From positions 496,001 to 560,000 of the forward strand of contig NZ_JBBUTK010000003.1 of assembly GCF_039592695.1 (NCBI RefSeq): 64,000 nt of DNA, in the 5' to 3' direction. The position numbers were made by a program, and so were the translations under genes. The notes under the pieces are model-generated. The model did no database searches. It saw only the letters and a program-made list of their open reading frames with translations, and was not told the DNA's origin. This DNA comes from Flagellimonas_A sp039592695 (GTDB lineage: Bacteria > Bacteroidota > Bacteroidia > Flavobacteriales > Flavobacteriaceae). Positions 60,569 to 64,000 of the stretch are shown piece after piece. Positions within the stretch are counted from its first letter, which is position 1. Each line of letters starts with the position of its first letter.

Positions 60569-61678
60569 ATGCAGAAAGACAGACTTTATTTATTAAGCTT
60601 TTTGGCCGTCACCCTGATTTTTATTTTGATCTCTGGCGTGGCCATCGAGTATTTTGTAAAGTACGGTGCAGATAGGTTACTGAACACCCAACTGGAATCA
60701 AGCAAGCGTGAGGCAAAAGAAATTGCAACCTTTATAGGAGCGCAAATTGAAAACGGTTCAGGAAAAGAACAAACTATTGAGGCACTGCAAAACAGTATCT
60801 CAAAGGCCAATCTTGATATGGGCTTTATAAGTATGTTCGATTGGTCTGGCCGAATAGTTTGTCATCCGGAAAACAATAAGGTAGGCCAACTTATCTCGCC
60901 CAAAGAGTCGTTTGTGTCTTCAGTTTCTGACGATTTGACCCCTGAAGATTTTTATGAGCTCCTAAAATTAAAGCGGGAAGCGGGGGGCATTCGTGATTTT
61001 GAAGGTGATTCCCAAGATTCAGAAGTCGTGTACCTATATCCTGTCAATGGTACTGATTGGATGGTAGCGGCCCATGCCAATATCGACAAAATATCAAATG
61101 AAATCGATAATCTTAGAAATAGGTTCTACACCATTTTGGGTATCATGGGGCTGGTCATGATCTTAACCTCCGTAATTGCCGTAAGACTTATCGGCAGTTC
61201 GTATGAAAAACGATTAGAGGCAAAAAACCAGAAACTTTCTGATGAGGTTATCAATCTTGCCAAACTCAACAGGGCGGTAGGTGACTATCAACAGAAGGTC
61301 AGTGAAAAGAACCCGGCCAAGAAAATTGAAGACGGCACGACAAAAAAAAGGATACTGACCTATTTGCGCAACGAACTGTTGCCCATTTCCATAGAAGAGA
61401 TTGCCCATATCTATACCGAGAATACCATTACCTATGTAGTATGTGACGACGGCAAGCGTTCCACTTCCAACCTGAGTCTTGATGAACTGTTTTCGAATCT
61501 TGACAGCAGTTACTTTTTTAGGGCGAACAGGCAATTCATCATTGCCATATCTGCCATAGATAAAATTGTAAGATATGGCAACAACCAATTGAAGATACTG
61601 GTGAACCCAAATTCTGAGGTCGATATCATCATCAGCAAAAATAAGGCTGCCGAGTTCAAACAGTGGCTTAATCTGTGA
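60569..61678 (+). CDS. Membrane sensor with periplasmic Cache-like domain and LytTR DNA-binding domain
   Basis: 369 residues. TM1 is at about 6-28 (LYLLSFLAVTLIFILISGVAI). Residues about 30-185 are periplasmic, with SMFDWSGRIVCHPENNKVGQ and GTDWMVAAHANIDKI, the form of a Cache-type ligand sensor. TM2 is about 187-210 (YTILGIMGLVMILTSVIAV). A coiled coil (about 212-245) leads to a LytTR domain (about 270-369: ISIEEIAHIYTENTITYVV, YFFRANRQFIIAISAI). There is no receiver or kinase domain, so it is a one-component regulator tethered to the membrane. Divergent from the cytochrome-led operon; it is the probable regulator of sites A and B. Confidence 0.9.
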   Translation: MQKDRLYLLSFLAVTLIFILISGVAIEYFVKYGADRLLNTQLESSKREAKEIATFIGAQIENGSGKEQTIEALQNSISKANLDMGFISMFDWSGRIVCHPENNKVGQLISPKESFVSSVSDDLTPEDFYELLKLKREAGGIRDFEGDSQDSEVVYLYPVNGTDWMVAAHANIDKISNEIDNLRNRFYTILGIMGLVMILTSVIAVRLIGSSYEKRLEAKNQKLSDEVINLAKLNRAVGDYQQKVSEKNPAKKIEDGTTKKRILTYLRNELLPISIEEIAHIYTENTITYVVCDDGKRSTSNLSLDELFSNLDSSYFFRANRQFIIAISAIDKIVRYGNNQLKILVNPNSEVDIIISKNKAAEFKQWLNL

Positions 61679-61702
61679 CCAAGAAGATAGTGTGATTCGG
61701 TT

Positions 61703-62815
61703 TTAGATTGAGCTTGCCAATTCCTTGCCCACCGTACTGCCAATGGCAACGCCCATTCCGCCCAATCGGATTCCACAGAATACATTATCTGAAAGTGCTT
61801 TCACAATGGGCTTTTTTTGGTTGCCCACACCCATGATCCCACTCCAGCGGTGTTCAATTTCAAAAGGTGTATTTGGAAGGATTACCGTCGATAAAAGTGC
61901 CTCAAGTCTGTTCTGAACCTTCTCCGTCGTGTTCAACTTTGTTGTTGTCTCGACCTTAAAATCGAGGTTTCTTCCCCCGCCGAATAAAATGCGTCCATCG
62001 ATGTTTCTGAAATAATAATACCCTTCATCAAAATGAAAGGCGCCCTTAATATGAAGATATCTGATTGGCTTTGTTACCAGCACCTGTGCCCGAGCTGGAT
62101 TGACTTCTTCTTTTAGAAACTGCTTTGCAAAACCATTGGTGGCTATAATCAGTTTTCTTGTAGAAAACTCAAAAGCATCTGTTTTTAAGCTGACATCGTC
62201 GCCTGTATCGTCGTACTCTAAAACTTCGACCGAATTGAATATATGCACCCCTTTTTTAACGGCCAAGTCGAGAAGTGATTTCATCATCATTCCTGCGTCC
62301 AACTGGCCTTCAAATTGATGTGTAATGTATTGGGGATTGATTTCTTTAAACCCAAACCTGTTTTTTGTCAACGCAAAAGGAGGTTCTCCAAAAACTGGGC
62401 GTAGCCATTCGTTGACTTCAGCCATCCTTTGGAGACACTCCTCAAACAAATTTTCATTTTTGGAGAGAAAAATTTCATGCCCGCCAAGCCGTTGATATCC
62501 TATTCGGTCATCTCCAAGCAAGTTTCGAAGCAGTTGTATGCCCTTGTGGCGTTGCCATATCAGCCCAATCACCTCCTTTTCTGAGTGCGCCTTTAAGTCG
62601 GAGCATATTTCTGAAAGACTGCCAAAACAGGCAAAGCCTGCGTTTTTTGTGCTTGCGCCTTGTGGGAGAACGCCACGCTCCAAAACCACTACTTTTGCTT
62701 TGGGATATTTTTCTTTCAGAAAGATTGCTGTGGATAGTCCTACAATACCGCTCCCCACGACGGTGTGGTCAATGTTTGAAAACCATGTTTTATATTCCCA
62801 GTAACTCAGCTGCAT
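61703..62815 (-). CDS. FAD-dependent oxidoreductase (DAO family)
   Basis: 370 residues. The dinucleotide fold VVGSGIVGLSTAIFLKEKYP is at about residues 19-38, with an acidic end VVVLERGVLPQGASTKNAG. The C-terminal HRWSGIMGVGNQKKPIVKAL and CGIRLGGMGVAIGS fit D-amino-acid/glycine-oxidase-type flavoproteins. Substrate unknown; cytoplasmic. It converges with the LytTR gene and lies just downstream of the accC terminator. Confidence 0.88.
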   Translation of the reverse strand: MQLSYWEYKTWFSNIDHTVVGSGIVGLSTAIFLKEKYPKAKVVVLERGVLPQGASTKNAGFACFGSLSEICSDLKAHSEKEVIGLIWQRHKGIQLLRNLLGDDRIGYQRLGGHEIFLSKNENLFEECLQRMAEVNEWLRPVFGEPPFALTKNRFGFKEINPQYITHQFEGQLDAGMMMKSLLDLAVKKGVHIFNSVEVLEYDDTGDDVSLKTDAFEFSTRKLIIATNGFAKQFLKEEVNPARAQVLVTKPIRYLHIKGAFHFDEGYYYFRNIDGRILFGGGRNLDFKVETTTKLNTTEKVQNRLEALLSTVILPNTPFEIEHRWSGIMGVGNQKKPIVKALSDNVFCGIRLGGMGVAIGSTVGKELASSI

Positions 62816-62824
62816 AAAAAAGAA

Positions 62825-62850
62825 AAAGCCCTGAATAAATCAGGGCTTTA
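62825..62850 (-). terminator. Terminator after accC
   Basis: AAAGCCCTGA and TCAGGGCTTT pair over 10 bases with loop ATAAA and are followed on the minus strand by a T-rich run. It begins 2 bases after the accC stop. Confidence 0.88.
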
Positions 62851-62851
62851 A

Positions 62852-64000
62852 TCAATAATCGTACTTTTCATCCATTTCAAAATCCTCCATGAATTTTGTG
62901 GTGTAATCGCCCGCCAAATAATCGGGGTGATCCATCAGTTGTCTGTGAAAGGGTATCGTGGTCTTTACGCCCTCAATCACGAATTCGTCGAGTGCCCTAC
63001 GCATCTTGTTGATGGCCTCTTCACGGGTCTGTGCCGTGGTGATCAATTTGGCCACCATCGAATCATAATTCGGAGGAATAATATACCCACTGTACACATG
63101 GGTGTCCAGTCTAACCCCGTGCCCGCCTGGAGTATGCAGTGTGGTTATCCTCCCCGGTGAAGGCCTGAAATTGTTATACGGGTCTTCAGCGTTGATGCGA
63201 CATTCTATGGAGTGCAGTTTCGGGGTATAGTTCTTACCAGAAATGGGAACGCCAGCAGCCACCAAAATCTGTTCACGAATCAAATCGTAGTCAATCACCT
63301 GTTCGGTAATCGGATGCTCGACCTGAATTCGGGTGTTCATTTCCATGAAATAGAAATTGCGGTGCTTATCTACCAAGAATTCAACCGTTCCCGCTCCTTC
63401 ATATTTGATGAACTCGGCAGCCTTTACCGCAGCTTTGCCCATTTCATCACGCAGTTTGTCGGTCATGAACGGTGATGGGGTCTCTTCGGTCAATTTTTGG
63501 TGGCGACGTTGCACTGAACAATCGCGTTCAGAAAGGTGACAAGCCTTGCCGAATTGATCCCCGACAACCTGTATTTCAATGTGTCGAGGTTCTTCTATCA
63601 GCTTTTCCATGTACATCCCGCCGTTGCCAAAAGCTGCCTTTGCCTCGGTAACCGCGCTGTTGAAGTTCTTCTCCATTTCATCCTCGGACCAAATGGCGCG
63701 CATGCCTTTTCCACCACCGCCTGCGGTTGCCTTAATCATGACCGGATACCCCATTTTCTTGGCCTCTTTTTTGGCGTGGGCCACATCTTTGAGCAGCCCT
63801 TCAGAACCCGGTACAGTAGGCACCTTGGCTTTTCTCATGGTCTCCTTGGCAGTGGCCTTGTCGCCCATCTTTTCAATCTGTTCTGCAGAAGCCCCGATAA
63901 ACTTGATATCTGATTCTGCACAGATTTTTGAGAACTTTGCATTCTCTGAAAGAAAGCCGTACCCCGGATGAATGGCATCTGAATTGGTAATCTCTGCTGC
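62852..64000 (-). CDS. accC: Acetyl-CoA carboxylase biotin carboxylase subunit, N-terminus outside window
   Basis: The frame stays open to the right edge, giving 382 visible residues; homologues have about 450, so about 65 are missing. It carboxylates biotin on BCCP using ATP and bicarbonate, the first step of fatty-acid synthesis. The ATP-grasp domain shows the glycine loop IKATAGGGGKGMRAIW, EKLIEEPRHIEIQVVGD, and ERDCSVQRRHQKLTEETPSP. EMNTRIQVEHPITEQVIDYD is the catalytic segment. It ends MDEKYDY. accB is expected next, outside the window. Confidence 0.96.
   Translation of the reverse strand, partial: AAEITNSDAIHPGYGFLSENAKFSKICAESDIKFIGASAEQIEKMGDKATAKETMRKAKVPTVPGSEGLLKDVAHAKKEAKKMGYPVMIKATAGGGGKGMRAIWSEDEMEKNFNSAVTEAKAAFGNGGMYMEKLIEEPRHIEIQVVGDQFGKACHLSERDCSVQRRHQKLTEETPSPFMTDKLRDEMGKAAVKAAEFIKYEGAGTVEFLVDKHRNFYFMEMNTRIQVEHPITEQVIDYDLIREQILVAAGVPISGKNYTPKLHSIECRINAEDPYNNFRPSPGRITTLHTPGGHGVRLDTHVYSGYIIPPNYDSMVAKLITTAQTREEAINKMRRALDEFVIEGVKTTIPFHRQLMDHPDYLAGDYTTKFMEDFEMDEKYDY

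Overview
The window looks like chromosomal DNA of a marine-type flavobacterium (Bacteroidota, Flavobacteriaceae). The signs are a run pyk / IPExxxVDY / rnc / fabF / acpP / purN, an OmpA protein with thrombospondin type-3 Asp repeats, an AddAB pair around kbl, DUF5777 barrels, a TonB-dependent receptor with a carboxypeptidase-like N-terminus, few Shine-Dalgarno sequences, and promoters of the Bacteroidota form TTTG-N19-TAnnTTTG (clearest before ompA and asd). By eye the base composition is moderately AT-rich. Genus cannot be fixed from the sequence alone; Muricauda/Maribacter-like relatives are plausible.

Layout. 1-2.7 kb: end of a TetR regulator, a small cupredoxin-like protein with an AhpD-like protein, and an AraC regulator. 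2.8-11.4 kb: core metabolism (pyruvate kinase, RNase III, FabF, ACP, PurN, RNase H, PfkB kinase, a long PurF-like protein). 11.5-12.05 kb: three tandem copies of an apparent small RNA gene, each with its own promoter and terminator. 12.1-21.5 kb: superoxide dismutase, AddA-like helicase-nuclease, Kbl, OmpA, AddB-like nuclease. 21.5-28.2 kb: SDR, methylmalonyl-CoA mutase large subunit, a His-rich membrane protein with a TonB receptor, a frameshifted lipoprotein gene and tRNA-Ala(GGC). 28.2-38.8 kb: universal stress protein divergent from a GNAT/MATE/NTF2/enoyl-CoA hydratase/Gfo-Idh/LpxH operon, then MFS, RecJ, a four-helix-bundle protein, OsmC and a peroxidase-related protein. 38.9-46.1 kb: small stress and regulatory genes, an AraC protein with two HTH units, DUF819, RsmI. 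46.3-53.6 kb: Tdk, Alr, MscL, Asd, an S9 peptidase, an ABC ATPase and ArfB. 53.7-61.7 kb: an envelope redox cluster beside a membrane-bound LytTR regulator. 61.7-64 kb: an FAD oxidoreductase and the 3' part of accC.

The most interesting region is 54.1-61.7 kb. Nine minus-strand genes encode exported proteins or small metal/redox domains: a cytochrome c lipoprotein, two YceI proteins, two OB-fold proteins, two DUF5777 barrels, an HMA-like CxxC protein, and a lipoprotein combining two secreted repeats with two complete type-1 copper domains. A divergent gene encodes a sensor with a periplasmic domain joined to a LytTR DNA-binding domain. Two pairs of related 12-bp direct repeats, each with a period of exactly 20 bp, lie at nearly the same distance (about 70-100 bp) upstream of the first gene of each half-cluster. 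This fits a LytTR regulon controlling two transcription units. What the system does (electron transfer, copper handling, or isoprenoid/quinone carriage across the envelope) is not known from sequence.
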